A stretch of 64,000 bases of DNA from Azospirillum brasilense (lineage in GTDB: Bacteria > Pseudomonadota > Alphaproteobacteria > Rickettsiales > UBA3002). The DNA is taken from NCBI GenBank assembly GCA_003241645.1, contig QFOX01000003.1:14757-78756 (forward strand), read 5' to 3'. Below the pieces are notes generated by a model. The model saw only the letters and a program-made list of their open reading frames with translations. It searched no databases and was not told the origin of the DNA. Numbering within the stretch: position 1 is the stretch's first letter; each line of letters begins with the position of its first letter. The translations under genes were made by a program, and so were the position numbers. Of the stretch, positions 51,616 through 60,485 are shown one piece after another.

Positions 51616-52171
51616 ACGCAATAATCAGGGCGGCGGCAGCAACCAGAAGCACCGCCACAATAACGGCGGTCGCCGTTTCAGTAACAACAACAATCAAGGT
51701 GGCGGCGGCGGTAACCGCGACCACCAGAACCTCGCGCGCCAGAAGCACCACGCCACGCAGATGCGCGAGAAGTTCATGAACCATGCCCGCGACGCGCAGA
51801 TCAATGGCGACCGCGTGGACGTGGAATATTACCTGCAGCATGTGGAGCATTATAACCGCGTGCTGGCGGATATCGGTGCCATCGAAGCGGAGCGTCAGGA
51901 ACGCCACCGCGAGCAGCAGGCAGCCCAGCAGGCGACGCAGGGCGGCAACGCGGAAGGTAGCGACGCCGCTGCCGAGGGCGATGCCCCGAACGACGCCGCG
52001 GAAGATAATGCCGCCCCGGCGGAGGAACCCATCCAGCTGGGCAACCAGCCGCGCATGACGCGCGGGCCGCGCCGCCAGAGCGCACCGTCGAACGACCATA
52101 ATGGCGCGAAGGCCGCCAACGCCAACACGGAAGAAATTCCGCTGCCCGGCGGCGTGATCGGCGCCATCTAG
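51608..52171 (+). CDS. DUF4167 domain protein, Asn/Gln-rich
   Basis: A 187-aa alphaproteobacterial protein. The N-terminus is low complexity (NNQGGGSNQKHRHNNGGRR then FSNNNNQGGGGGN), followed by the conserved DUF4167 core (ARQKHHATQMREKFMNHARD, GDRVDVEYYLQHVEHYNRVL) and an Ala/Glu-rich, disordered tail. RNA binding has been suggested from the basic Asn/Gly-rich region but is unproven. The second of two ATGs is favoured (GAGG about 7 nt upstream). The gene overlaps the end of prmC and is closed by a strong terminator. Confidence 0.92.
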   Translation: MRRRNNQGGGSNQKHRHNNGGRRFSNNNNQGGGGGNRDHQNLARQKHHATQMREKFMNHARDAQINGDRVDVEYYLQHVEHYNRVLADIGAIEAERQERHREQQAAQQATQGGNAEGSDAAAEGDAPNDAAEDNAAPAEEPIQLGNQPRMTRGPRRQSAPSNDHNGAKAANANTEEIPLPGGVIGAI

Positions 52172-52183
52172 CCAATGCAAAAA

Positions 52184-52210
52184 GGCGGGGAAATTTCCCC
52201 GCCTTTTTTT
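52184..52210. terminator. Bidirectional intrinsic terminator
   Basis: A perfect 20-nt palindrome (GGCGGGGAAA / TTTCCCCGCC) is followed by seven T on + and preceded by five A (T on -). It ends the hisS-prfA-prmC-DUF4167 unit and the convergent DUF3108 gene, whose stop codon lies in its T-tract. Confidence 0.95.
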
Positions 52211-53036
52211 ATTCCATCTCGGTAAGTTTCACGCTGATGCTGCCGAAGCGCAGCTTGATCTCTGCGCCCAGCGGAATGAAGGCCGCATCGGCACTGAAGA
52301 ACACGTGCACGGTGGGGTCGCCTTCCTTGTATTTCTTCAGTTCCTTCGCTTTGTAGCCGGCAATCGGCGTGCGCGTCATCACCACGTTGATGGCTTCGCG
52401 GTGCGCATCCATCACTTCCATTTGCGCGCGGCTGACCACGGTGAAGGTGAAATCCGCCAGCCGTGCGCCGTCGTAGCTGCGCATCACGGTCTTGCGTTCG
52501 TTCAGCGCGATGTTGTCGCGCAGCCGGTAGCGCAGGGCCAGCATGGCCGTCAACGGGTCCAGCCCTTTGCTGGCCTGCTCCAGCGGCACGGGCGGGCGGT
52601 TGGCCGGATCATCCGGCGGGTTGCGCTTCACCTTCGTCAGCACCCCGTCCTCGCCATAGCGCAGGGTGGTGGTCTTCACCTCGTCCTCGTTGGTGGAGGT
52701 GGAATCATAGCGGTGCGCATAGAAGGTCTTTTGCGTCAGGGCGTTCTCTTCGTCCGGCTCGGCAATGCGGCCTGTGGCCGTGATCACGCTCTGCGTCGCG
52801 TCGAACATGCGCACAATACCGCGCGTTTTCGTGTCGGCGGTCACGGTATAGCCGAAACTATCCTCTTTGCCTTCCAGCCGGATGCGGCCGAGGGGGATAT
52901 TGTTCCAGTACACGTCGTAGCGCAGCTTATGGTCGAACGGTTCCAGCACCGGCACCTGCGCGCGTGCAGCGCTTGCTGCCAGCAGGATAAAACTGGCGAG
53001 GGCGATGGCCTTGCAGGGGCGTGCAATATTTCCCAT
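52209..53036 (-). CDS. DUF3108 exported protein
   Basis: A 275-aa protein with a signal peptide (about 1-26, cleavage after ARA) and a DUF3108 beta-rich domain: LRYDVYWNNIPLGRIRLE, a YTVTADTKTRGIVRMF strand and AEPDEENALTQKTFYAHRYD. The C-terminal part (KYKEGDPTVHVFFSADAAFIPLGAEIKLRFGSISVKL) is typical of these lipid- or envelope-related proteins of unknown role. The ATG is set by the signal peptide; no SD is clear. It is divergent from clpB, and its start region overlaps the proposed clpB promoter. Confidence 0.9.
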   Translation of the reverse strand: MGNIARPCKAIALASFILLAASAARAQVPVLEPFDHKLRYDVYWNNIPLGRIRLEGKEDSFGYTVTADTKTRGIVRMFDATQSVITATGRIAEPDEENALTQKTFYAHRYDSTSTNEDEVKTTTLRYGEDGVLTKVKRNPPDDPANRPPVPLEQASKGLDPLTAMLALRYRLRDNIALNERKTVMRSYDGARLADFTFTVVSRAQMEVMDAHREAINVVMTRTPIAGYKAKELKKYKEGDPTVHVFFSADAAFIPLGAEIKLRFGSISVKLTEME

Positions 53037-53038
53037 AT
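53010..53038 (+). promoter_or_regulatory. Candidate RpoH (sigma-32) promoter for clpB
   Basis: CTTGCA (53010-53015), a 16-bp spacer and CCCATAT (53032-53038) resemble the heat-shock sigma-32 consensus (CTTGAA with CCCCATNT). It lies 38 bp before the clpB ATG, a suitable distance, and ClpB is a classic RpoH target. The match is by eye only. Confidence 0.5.
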
Positions 53039-53075
53039 GGGTGTAATATAACAAAAATTGAGCCACGAGGAAACC

Positions 53076-55694
53076 ATGGACTTGGAACAGTTTACCGAGA
53101 AATCGCGCAAGGCGCTGCAGGCCGCCCAGACATTGGCGCTGCGCAGCAACCACCAGCGCTTCTCGCCGGAACATATCCTGAGCGCCTTATTGACCGACGA
53201 TGACAGCGCGCCGAAGCTGATCGCCGCGACGGGCGCTTCGCTTGCTGCGGTGCAGCAATTGACCGCGAACGCGCTGAAGAAGATCCCGGTGGTGGAAGGC
53301 ATGGGGGCGGGGCAGCTCTTCCTCGCGCCGGAGACCGCGCGCGTGCTGGAATCGGCCAAGGACATCGCCAAAAAGGCCGGCGACCAGTTCGTCACCACCG
53401 ACCGCATGCTGCAGGCGCTGAGCCTGTCGAAAGATGCACCGACGGGGAAATTGCTGCAGGAATCCGGCGTCACGCCGCAGGCGCTCGAGAAGGTCATCAA
53501 CGATGTGCGCAAGGGCCGCGCCGCCACCAGCGCCAATGCCGAGGACCAGTTCGAAGCGCTGAAGAAATATGCGCGCGACCTCACCGAACTGGCCGCCAGC
53601 GGCAAGCTGGACCCTGTCATCGGCCGTGAGGAGGAAATCCGCCGCACCATTCAGGTGCTGGCGCGCCGCACCAAGAACAACCCGGTGCTCATCGGTGAGC
53701 CGGGCGTGGGCAAGACTGCCATTGTCGAAGGCCTCGCGCTGCGCATCATCAATGGTGACGTGCCCGAAGCGCTGAAGGGCAAAAAGCTGCTCTCGCTGGA
53801 TCTCGGCGCGCTGGTGGCAGGCGCGAAATTCCGCGGCGAATTCGAAGAGCGCCTGAAAGCCGTGCTGAACGAGATCGATGCGGCCGCGGGCGAAGTGGTG
53901 CTGTTCGTGGATGAGCTGCACACCATCGTGGGTGCTGGCGCGGCTGAAGGGTCCATGGATGCCTCCAACCTGCTGAAGCCCGCGCTGGCGCGCGGTGCGC
54001 TGCATTGCGTGGGTGCCACCACGCTGGACGAATACCGCAAATACATCGAGAAGGACGCCGCACTCGCCCGCCGCTTCCAGGCCGTGTTCGTGAGCGAACC
54101 GACGGTGGAGGACACCATCTCCATCCTGCGTGGGTTGAAAGAGAAATACGAGCTGCACCACGGCATCACCATTGCCGACGCGGCGCTGGTGGCCGCAGCC
54201 ACGCTGTCCAACCGCTACATCACCGACCGCTTCCTGCCGGATAAAGCCATCGATCTGGTGGATGAGGCGGCTTCGCGCCTGCGCATGCAGGTGGATTCGA
54301 AGCCCGAAGCGCTCGACGAGGTGGACCGCAAACTCATCCAGCTGCGCATCGAGCGCGAAGCGCTGAAGAAGGAGAACGACACCGCCTCGCGCAACCGGCT
54401 GTCCAAGCTGGAAGACGAGATCGCCGAGCTGGAGGCCGAATCCGCCAGCATGACCAAAGCATGGCAGGACGACAAATCGCGCCTGAACGACGCCAAAGGC
54501 GTGAAAGAAAAGCTGGAAGCCGCCCGCAACGAACTGGATGCAGCGCAGCGCAAAGGCGACTGGAGCCGCGCGGGCGAGCTGACCTATGGGGTCATCCCCG
54601 AGCTGGAGAAACACTTGGCTGAGGCCGAGGCCCAGCCCACCGCGGGCGGCACCCGCGAGACCGTGCGCGAGCAGGATATTGCCGCCATCGTGTCGCGCTG
54701 GACCGGTGTGCCGGTGGAGAAAATGCTCGAAGGCGAACGCGAGAAACTGCTGCAGATGGAGGGCAAGATCGGCGAGCGCGTGATCGGCCAAGAAGAGGCG
54801 GTCAAGGCCGTGTCCGCCGCGGTGCGCCGTGCGCGCGCGGGCCTGAAAGACCCCAACCGCCCCATCGGCTCGTTCCTGTTCCTTGGCCCCACCGGCGTGG
54901 GCAAGACCGAGCTGACCAAAGCATTGGCCAGCTTCATGTTCGACGACGACACGGCGATGATCCGCATCGACATGAGCGAATACATGGAAAAGCACGCGGT
55001 CGCCCGCCTCATTGGCGCGCCCCCGGGCTATGTCGGCTACGATCAGGGGGGGGCGCTGACCGAAGCGGTGCGCCGCCGCCCGTATCAGGTCATCCTGTTC
55101 GACGAGGTGGAAAAAGCCCACCCGGATGTGTTCAACGTGCTGCTACAGGTGCTGGATGAAGGCCGCCTGACCGACGGGCAGGGCCGCACGGTGGATTTCC
55201 GCAATACCATCGTCATCCTGACCAGCAACTTAGGGGCGGTGCACCTGACCGAACTGCCCGACGGCAAAGATGTGGAGACCGTGCGCGACAAGGTGATGGA
55301 CGCGGTGCGTGCCGCCTTCCGCCCGGAATTCCTCAACCGACTGGACGAGATCATCCTGTTCCACCGCCTTGGCCGTGCGCATATGGGCGATATCGTCACC
55401 ATCCAGATCGCGGGGCTGGAGAAATTGCTGCGCGACCGCGAGATCACCCTGACGCTGGACGAAGGCGCACGCGAATGGCTGGCGGGCAAGGGCTACGACC
55501 CGGTCTATGGCGCACGCCCGCTCAAGCGCGTCATCCAGAAGCAGGTGCAGGACCGTCTGGCGAACATGATCCTCGAAGGTGCGGTGAAGGATGGCGACCA
55601 TGTGGTCATCAGCGGCACGGACCTTGGGCTGCATATCGGCCTGGGCAGTGCCACGCCCGCTGCCGCGCAGCCTGCACGCAAAAAGAAGCAGTAA
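53076..55694 (+). CDS. clpB: Chaperone ClpB (disaggregase)
   Basis: A hexameric AAA+ disaggregase that works with DnaK to rescue aggregated proteins after heat stress. The 872-aa protein has the N-domain (1-145), AAA1 (Walker A GEPGVGKTA near 203-211), the coiled-coil M-domain insertion (about 410-520) that distinguishes ClpB from ClpA/C, and AAA2 (GPTGVGKTEL near 605-614). The start MDLEQFTEKS matches the family and has CGAGGAA upstream. An eight-G run lies at 55036-55043 within the conserved DQGGALTEAVR codons. Confidence 0.99.
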   Translation: MDLEQFTEKSRKALQAAQTLALRSNHQRFSPEHILSALLTDDDSAPKLIAATGASLAAVQQLTANALKKIPVVEGMGAGQLFLAPETARVLESAKDIAKKAGDQFVTTDRMLQALSLSKDAPTGKLLQESGVTPQALEKVINDVRKGRAATSANAEDQFEALKKYARDLTELAASGKLDPVIGREEEIRRTIQVLARRTKNNPVLIGEPGVGKTAIVEGLALRIINGDVPEALKGKKLLSLDLGALVAGAKFRGEFEERLKAVLNEIDAAAGEVVLFVDELHTIVGAGAAEGSMDASNLLKPALARGALHCVGATTLDEYRKYIEKDAALARRFQAVFVSEPTVEDTISILRGLKEKYELHHGITIADAALVAAATLSNRYITDRFLPDKAIDLVDEAASRLRMQVDSKPEALDEVDRKLIQLRIEREALKKENDTASRNRLSKLEDEIAELEAESASMTKAWQDDKSRLNDAKGVKEKLEAARNELDAAQRKGDWSRAGELTYGVIPELEKHLAEAEAQPTAGGTRETVREQDIAAIVSRWTGVPVEKMLEGEREKLLQMEGKIGERVIGQEEAVKAVSAAVRRARAGLKDPNRPIGSFLFLGPTGVGKTELTKALASFMFDDDTAMIRIDMSEYMEKHAVARLIGAPPGYVGYDQGGALTEAVRRRPYQVILFDEVEKAHPDVFNVLLQVLDEGRLTDGQGRTVDFRNTIVILTSNLGAVHLTELPDGKDVETVRDKVMDAVRAAFRPEFLNRLDEIILFHRLGRAHMGDIVTIQIAGLEKLLRDREITLTLDEGAREWLAGKGYDPVYGARPLKRVIQKQVQDRLANMILEGAVKDGDHVVISGTDLGLHIGLGSATPAAAQPARKKKQ

Positions 55695-55698
55695 GCGC

Positions 55699-56490
55699 CT
55701 AATAAAGCTGGCGGAAAATGGCCCCACAGCCGGTGGCGGTGGAGCTGAGCAGGTAATCCGCCGTCAGCACGTTGCCGTCGTTGGTGGTGGTGCAGGTCGA
55801 AACCAGATGCGCGATGACCTTGCCCTGCGCGGGTTTGCCATCGTCCATCTTGGTGTCGATGTTCCATAGCTCCTCAGGCTTCATGATCGCGCCGCTGGGC
55901 CATGAATTGGCGGGCACGGAACCGAAATAATACGCATTGTCGTAGGTCAGGGCGAAGCGCGAAGCAGAGCCCGCCTGCAGGCCCCAATACCACGCATGCC
56001 AGCCACTGCTGCTGATGCGTCCTGCCGGGGCGTTCACCCGCGGGCTGATGGAGGGGTTGCTGGTGTCGCTGTTGATGCCGGTGTAGGTGCCCTCGATCAG
56101 CCCGGCATTCGCCAGCTGTTGCCAATAGCGCGTATGTTCGGCCGAGCCGGTGGAGGGTACAATCATGCCATCCCCATTCCCGTTGCAGGTGCGCGCGTCG
56201 TTCGTGGTGGTGGTCACGCAGGTTGCCGGGGTGGCATGGGCCGCGCCCCAGAAGCTGGTGGCGTTGCTCATGTCGCCGGGCAGGGCGAAGTACTTGTCGC
56301 GGAAGGTCTGGGTCGCGGTGACGAAGCGTGCATAATCCGCGCTCACCGTGCGCAGCTCCGCCGCGCGGATGAGCGATTGGCCACCAAGGATACCGCCGGT
56401 CAGCAGGCCGAGGATGACGAGGACGATCGACAGTTCGACCAATGAGAAGGCCTGTTGATGCCAGAAGGCGGTGCGCTGCAGTCGGTTCAT
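55699..56490 (-). CDS. Type IV-pilin-like protein (pseudopilin), paralogue 2 of 3
   Basis: A 263-aa pseudopilin with a short positive leader (MNRLQRTAFWHQQA) and FSLVELSIVLVI; the cleavage site is Ala rather than Gly. Shared with the other two copies are QSLIRAAELR, FRDKYFALPGD, a CNGNGDGMI loop, RYWQQLANAGLIEGTYTG and KPEELWNIDTKMDDGKP. It converges with clpB (4 bp apart). The start is by leader position; CCATGAATATA directly upstream recurs before the next gene, and no SD is seen. The copies may be minor pilins or a secretion pseudopilus. Confidence 0.87.
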   Translation of the reverse strand: MNRLQRTAFWHQQAFSLVELSIVLVILGLLTGGILGGQSLIRAAELRTVSADYARFVTATQTFRDKYFALPGDMSNATSFWGAAHATPATCVTTTTNDARTCNGNGDGMIVPSTGSAEHTRYWQQLANAGLIEGTYTGINSDTSNPSISPRVNAPAGRISSSGWHAWYWGLQAGSASRFALTYDNAYYFGSVPANSWPSGAIMKPEELWNIDTKMDDGKPAQGKVIAHLVSTCTTTNDGNVLTADYLLSSTATGCGAIFRQLY

Positions 56491-56557
56491 GCCATGAATA
56501 TACCCTAAATGATGTGTCATTCCAAACGATTCAGCCGCGATGGGCCGAAGCGCCTGC

Positions 56558-57322
56558 CTAGATTTTCATGCCCAGGCGACAGATGGTGCCGGTTCGGGCA
56601 AGGTCATAGGCCGCGATGTTGCGGTCGTCATTGTCGCTGCAGAGCGTGTCGCGCGAGGGCCCGAAAAGTAAGCCCGTGCCGGGCTTGCCGTCATCGATCT
56701 TGGTGTCGATGTTCCATGCCTCTTCCGGTTTCAGGGAATAATTCGAAGGCCATGTGCCGGCAGGAACGATCGCACCGAAATGGATCCAGTTATATTGGGC
56801 CGTAGTGTCGGTGGTGCAGCAACCGTTCTGGAAATAGGTGCCTTCCTTGAAGAACCATAGCCAGAACACGGCGCTGTTGATGCGTGAGGCGATCACATTG
56901 CCGCCCGGCACGGCCGGGGTGCTTGGCAGGCCCGTGTAGCTGCCTTCGATCAGGCCGGCCAAGGCGAGATGCTTCACCGCCATGTAGCCTTCGCCATGGG
57001 TCTGGCCATTTAATACATCCCCGATCAGCCCGTTGCCGTTGCCGTTGCAGGCCACGGCCGTGGCACCGCAATTGGTGGAGAAGAAATCAAACGCCCGGCT
57101 GTGGTCGCCGGGCAATTCCAGGTATTTATCGCGGTAGGTGAACACGGCCGTGTGCAGGCGCTTGAAATCGGCGGTGACGCTGCGCAGCTCCGCCGCGCGG
57201 ATAAGCGATTGCCCACCGAGGATACCGCCGGTCAGCAGGCCGAGGATGACGAGGACGATCGACAACTCGACCAGCGAAAAAGCCCGTTGATGGGTGCCTG
57301 TGCTGCGGTGCGCTAATTCCAT
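56558..57322 (-). CDS. Type IV-pilin-like protein (pseudopilin), paralogue 3 of 3
   Basis: A 254-aa pseudopilin, leader MELAHRSTGTHQRA then FSLVELSIVLVI with the +5 Glu. The ectodomain carries the same landmarks as paralogues 1 and 2: YRDKYLELPGD, CNGNGNGLIG, LALAGLIEGSYTGLP and KPEEAWNIDTKIDDGKP. Nine Cys in the mature part, including CCTT, suggest disulfides. The order on the - strand is this gene, then paralogue 2, with 67 bp between them. The DNA encoding the N-terminal helix is nearly identical in all three, indicating recent duplication or conversion. Confidence 0.87.
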   Translation of the reverse strand: MELAHRSTGTHQRAFSLVELSIVLVILGLLTGGILGGQSLIRAAELRSVTADFKRLHTAVFTYRDKYLELPGDHSRAFDFFSTNCGATAVACNGNGNGLIGDVLNGQTHGEGYMAVKHLALAGLIEGSYTGLPSTPAVPGGNVIASRINSAVFWLWFFKEGTYFQNGCCTTDTTAQYNWIHFGAIVPAGTWPSNYSLKPEEAWNIDTKIDDGKPGTGLLFGPSRDTLCSDNDDRNIAAYDLARTGTICRLGMKI

Positions 57323-57370
57323 CCCATGAATATATCGGAATGCACGTTGGATTTCAAACGATTCGCGGAG

Positions 57371-57784
57371 TTATGATCGGTTGGCCAGCTGGATGCAGCG
57401 CTGCGCATGCTCGCGCGCGCCGGCCTGCATGTCCGGGGGCAGGGCACGGGTGCTGGCCACCGTTTTCAGCATGCCGATGGACAGGTTCTCCGCCATGTAA
57501 TCCGCCATGCAGCCGCAATAGGTTTTTCCCGCGTCGCGGCCCGTGCGCTGGCTGATCTCGGCCAGCTCGGGAATGGCCCCGGCCTTGCGCGTGCAGCCAA
57601 GGCTGATGGCGCGGCTGAGCAGGCTGCGCTGCGTGCCGCTGAGCTCCTTCACCGCATCCAGCGGCGCGGTGTCGATCGGGCCGCTGGGCTCGGCCACTTC
57701 TTCGATCACAATGATGTCACCGGCATGGGCATTCGGCGCGGTGCTGAGCATGAACAGGGCGGTCAGGGCGATAAAGAGCTGCAT
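57371..57784 (-). CDS. Exported hypothetical protein, 137 aa
   Basis: A signal peptide (1-21, cleavage after AHA) precedes an acidic linker (DIIVIEEVAEPSGPI) and a compact helical domain with four Cys (SLGCTRK, TYCGCMADY, HAQRCIQL). The CGCMADYMAENLS segment looks like a conserved small exported domain seen in other alphaproteobacteria, but I cannot name it. It lies upstream of the pseudopilin pair on the same strand, so a role with them is possible from position alone. Confidence 0.75.
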   Translation of the reverse strand: MQLFIALTALFMLSTAPNAHAGDIIVIEEVAEPSGPIDTAPLDAVKELSGTQRSLLSRAISLGCTRKAGAIPELAEISQRTGRDAGKTYCGCMADYMAENLSIGMLKTVASTRALPPDMQAGAREHAQRCIQLANRS

Positions 57785-57818
57785 GCCCTAACCCTAATGC
57801 ATGCAGGTTAAGAATTGA

Positions 57819-58004
57819 TTAGCCGTGCGGCCATGCAGGGCCGGGCGACAGGATGGCCTCGCTATACAGCGTGGCCGGGCACGCCACCGGCAGCACCAGC
57901 TGGGTGGGGGTGGCGGCAGGCAGGGGTTGGGGTTGCGGATCGTACAGGCTTGGCGCGAGGCTAAGTAGCGAGAGAAAGCAAAGGAATACAGAGTGTTTTG
58001 ACAT
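57819..58004 (-). CDS. Short exported hypothetical protein, 61 aa (doubtful)
   Basis: An open frame with a hydrophobic signal-like N-terminus (MSKHSVFLCFLSLLSLAPS) and a Pro/Ala-rich rest ending SPGPAWPHG. QLVLPVACPA is reminiscent of the N-terminus of exported M23 peptidases, so this may be a decayed remnant. No SD is visible, and the codon pattern is ambiguous. TTAA-N7-TTAG sequences occur on both sides (57809-57823 and 58032-58046). Confidence 0.35.
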   Translation of the reverse strand: MSKHSVFLCFLSLLSLAPSLYDPQPQPLPAATPTQLVLPVACPATLYSEAILSPGPAWPHG

Positions 58005-58076
58005 AGGGCGGGCTGTATGCACCCGCACTGGTTAAGAAAGTCTTAGCGAAAATAAGAAAAATGCGATGGCGGCGTA

Positions 58077-58901
58077 TTATTCTGCAAATTTGTGGATAAA
58101 GGCGGCCGCATCGTCGTAGGCGCGGGTCTGCCACAGGTCGGTGTGGTGCGCGCTGGCATAGCGCTGCATCTGCTTGGGCGGGTTGGCGGCGGCATAAAGC
58201 TGCTCGCCCATGGCGAGGGGAATGATCCCGTCATCCGTGCCATGCAGGATCAGCAGCGGCGCCTGCAGCTGTGCGATGCTGCCCAACGAATCGAAGCGGT
58301 TGCGCATCAGGAAGGTGGGGGCGAACGGGAACAGCTCCTTCGCCCGTGCCACTACCGAGGTGAACGGGGCCTCCAGCACCAGTGCGGCAGGCGGGCGTTG
58401 CACGGCCGCCTGCACGGCCACGCCGCTGCCCAGTGAATAGCCCCAGAAAATGATGGGGCGCTGCGGGTAGCGGCGCGCAACATCATCGTACAGGGCCACC
58501 GCGTCCCCCACGATCGCGCGTTCGCTGGCATGGCTCGGTGCGCCGGGGTAGCCGCGATATTCCATGGCCACCACGCAAAGCTGGCGTGCGTCGAGCCCGT
58601 CGAGCAGGGCGGTGTGGCCATGCAGCCCACCGCCATTGCCGTGGAAATAAAGCACCACCGGCCCGCGGCATGGGCCTGCCGGCCGCTGCAGGTTCGACCA
58701 GTACATAATGGTTGCGCCGTCGGCAGCGGTGGTTTCATGGCGCTGGTAATGCGGCAGGCCGGCATCCGCCGGTTGGGTCGGGCCGGGCGAGGGGCGGAAC
58801 ACCATGCGCTGCTCGATGCCCTGCGCCACCCACACGAATCCGCCGAGCAGCAGTGCAAGCCAAAGCCCGCGCCGCACCCATCGCACGCGTTTACTGGGCA
58901 T
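58077..58901 (-). CDS. Membrane-anchored alpha/beta hydrolase (ABHD17/Bem46-like)
   Basis: A 274-aa serine hydrolase. One N-terminal membrane helix (about 11-27) precedes an alpha/beta hydrolase fold with oxyanion region LYFHGNGGGLHGH, nucleophile GYSLGSG (Ser), acid in LHGTDDGIIP and His in SAHHTDLW. Relatives include Bem46, ABHD13 and ABHD17. Substrate unknown; acyl or thioester hydrolysis is likely. AGGGAG precedes the ATG. It lies downstream of the M23 gene on the same strand, 18 bp away, so they are probably cotranscribed. Confidence 0.9.
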   Translation of the reverse strand: MPSKRVRWVRRGLWLALLLGGFVWVAQGIEQRMVFRPSPGPTQPADAGLPHYQRHETTAADGATIMYWSNLQRPAGPCRGPVVLYFHGNGGGLHGHTALLDGLDARQLCVVAMEYRGYPGAPSHASERAIVGDAVALYDDVARRYPQRPIIFWGYSLGSGVAVQAAVQRPPAALVLEAPFTSVVARAKELFPFAPTFLMRNRFDSLGSIAQLQAPLLILHGTDDGIIPLAMGEQLYAAANPPKQMQRYASAHHTDLWQTRAYDDAAAFIHKFAE

Positions 58902-58919
58902 GGGGAACTCCCTGAAGGA

Positions 58920-60443
58920 TTAGCGGCTGGCGACCTGTTGCGGCTTGGCGGGCGTGGTGGCGAGCTTCGTCATTTCCTGCCCCATGGCCGTTTTGCGGGC
59001 GTTGAAATTGGCCAGCTCGCGGCCGGTCAGGCCGTTGGCAAGGTTGAACTGCTTCGCTGCCGGGTTCACCTGACGCCCATTCTGGCGCACTTCATAATGC
59101 AAATGCGGGCCGGTGGAACGGCCGGTGGTGCCCACATAGCCAATGACCTGCCCCTGTTTCACGCGGCCACCCTGGCGGATATTGCCGAAACGGCTCATAT
59201 GCGCGTAGGCAGTGGTGTAGGTAGCGTTGTGCTGGATCTGCACGAAATTGCCGTAACCGCCGCCCCAGCCCTTGAATTTCACGATGCCATCGCCCGCCGC
59301 CATGATAGGCGTGCCGGTGCCCGCGCCGAAGTCGGTGCCCTGGTGCATTTTCGAATAGCCAAGGATCGGGTGGCGGCGCATGCCGAAGCCGCTGGTAATG
59401 CGCGCGGCGTTGATGGGGGTGCGCAGCAGCGATTTTTTCACGGCGTTGCCTTTGGCGTCGTACCAGCTGCCATTGAACTTATAGATCTCGTGCTTCTTGC
59501 CCAGCAGCGTCAGCGAGGCGTGGCGCACGTTGTCGTAGCCGCCCACGGCGCCGTCTTTGCTCAGCTTCTTGTCGAACAGCACTTCGATTTTGTCGCCGGG
59601 GTGGATTTCACGTTGGAAGTCAACATCATAGCTGAATGCCTGCACAATCTCGGCAAAGGCCCCGCCATTGATGCCAGCCTCGGCCGCGGCCTGGCTGAGC
59701 GAGCTTTTGACCACCCCGCGCGCCAGCGTGGCCGTGTTGGTGAGCTGTTCTTTCACCGCCGCCACGTTGAACTTGTCGCCCTGCAGGCGCTCCAGCTCCA
59801 CGGTGGTCAGGTTCGGCAGTTTAATGGCCAGTTCTTTGACGGCCGCCGCGTCGCCCACGGTTTCATGGCGGGCGAGGGTAAGCGAGATCTTCTGGCCAAT
59901 GCGCAAGGAGCGCGGGTTGAATTGGGGTTTTAGCGCCGCCACCACGTTATGCGCCTCGGCGGTGGGCACGTTCTGCTCGGTGAGCATGTCGATGAGCGTG
60001 TCGCCGTTGCCGACTTCCAGCGTCAGGTTCAGCGGGTAGGTAATGGTTTTGACCTCGGGCTCGGCCAGCACGGCGGCCTCGGCCAGCTTCAGGGGTGCTT
60101 CCAGCACCGTTTGCTTCGCGTGGGCGGGCTCTTGCGCCATATGGGCGGCAAGCAGGCTGGGTTTCTGGCTGCTGCCCAGCTCGGCGATGGGCACCTCGCC
60201 ACCATGGCGGCGCGATACAACCTGTTCATATTCGGGAACAATCACCGCCGTGACAAGCAGGTTCATGAAGAACGAGCTGGCGACACCGAAGACGGTGCCG
60301 ACCACGAACCAGCTCACGCGCAGGCGGTTGACCCGCTTGGCGCTGACCGGGCGGCTGACCGGGCCGGTCGCATGCGCGGGCACCGGCGAAATGATCAGCG
60401 GCTTGGTTGGCTTGGTTACGCGCGGCTTGGCGTGCTTCACCAT
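58920..60443 (-). CDS. M23 family peptidoglycan DD-endopeptidase (MepM-like)
   Basis: A 507-aa zinc endopeptidase that opens peptidoglycan crosslinks. A basic, Pro-rich cytosolic N-terminus (1-40) precedes one membrane helix (about 43-68). A LysM/OapA-like region (about 140-190) and a second Csd3-like domain (about 215-330) precede the LytM domain, with HQGTDFG and HLHYEV zinc ligands (about 365-460). GAGGA precedes the ATG. The start-proximal upstream DNA contains a predicted three-way-junction structure at 60486-60591 that would lie in its 5' leader. Confidence 0.95.
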   Translation of the reverse strand: MVKHAKPRVTKPTKPLIISPVPAHATGPVSRPVSAKRVNRLRVSWFVVGTVFGVASSFFMNLLVTAVIVPEYEQVVSRRHGGEVPIAELGSSQKPSLLAAHMAQEPAHAKQTVLEAPLKLAEAAVLAEPEVKTITYPLNLTLEVGNGDTLIDMLTEQNVPTAEAHNVVAALKPQFNPRSLRIGQKISLTLARHETVGDAAAVKELAIKLPNLTTVELERLQGDKFNVAAVKEQLTNTATLARGVVKSSLSQAAAEAGINGGAFAEIVQAFSYDVDFQREIHPGDKIEVLFDKKLSKDGAVGGYDNVRHASLTLLGKKHEIYKFNGSWYDAKGNAVKKSLLRTPINAARITSGFGMRRHPILGYSKMHQGTDFGAGTGTPIMAAGDGIVKFKGWGGGYGNFVQIQHNATYTTAYAHMSRFGNIRQGGRVKQGQVIGYVGTTGRSTGPHLHYEVRQNGRQVNPAAKQFNLANGLTGRELANFNARKTAMGQEMTKLATTPAKPQQVASR

Positions 60444-60485
60444 GGAATCCTCAGTGTTAGGTCGATCGTAACGATTATTAAAACT

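Noticed and set aside
55036..55043. Run of eight G in clpB as a possible phase-variation tract
   Set aside because: It encodes the invariant Gln-Gly-Gly-Ala of ClpB. Nothing else suggests phase variation of a core chaperone.
57819..58028. Longer 69-codon version of the short secreted protein
   Set aside because: The eight extra N-terminal codons spoil the signal peptide. Even the shorter form is doubtful, so only that is listed, at low confidence.
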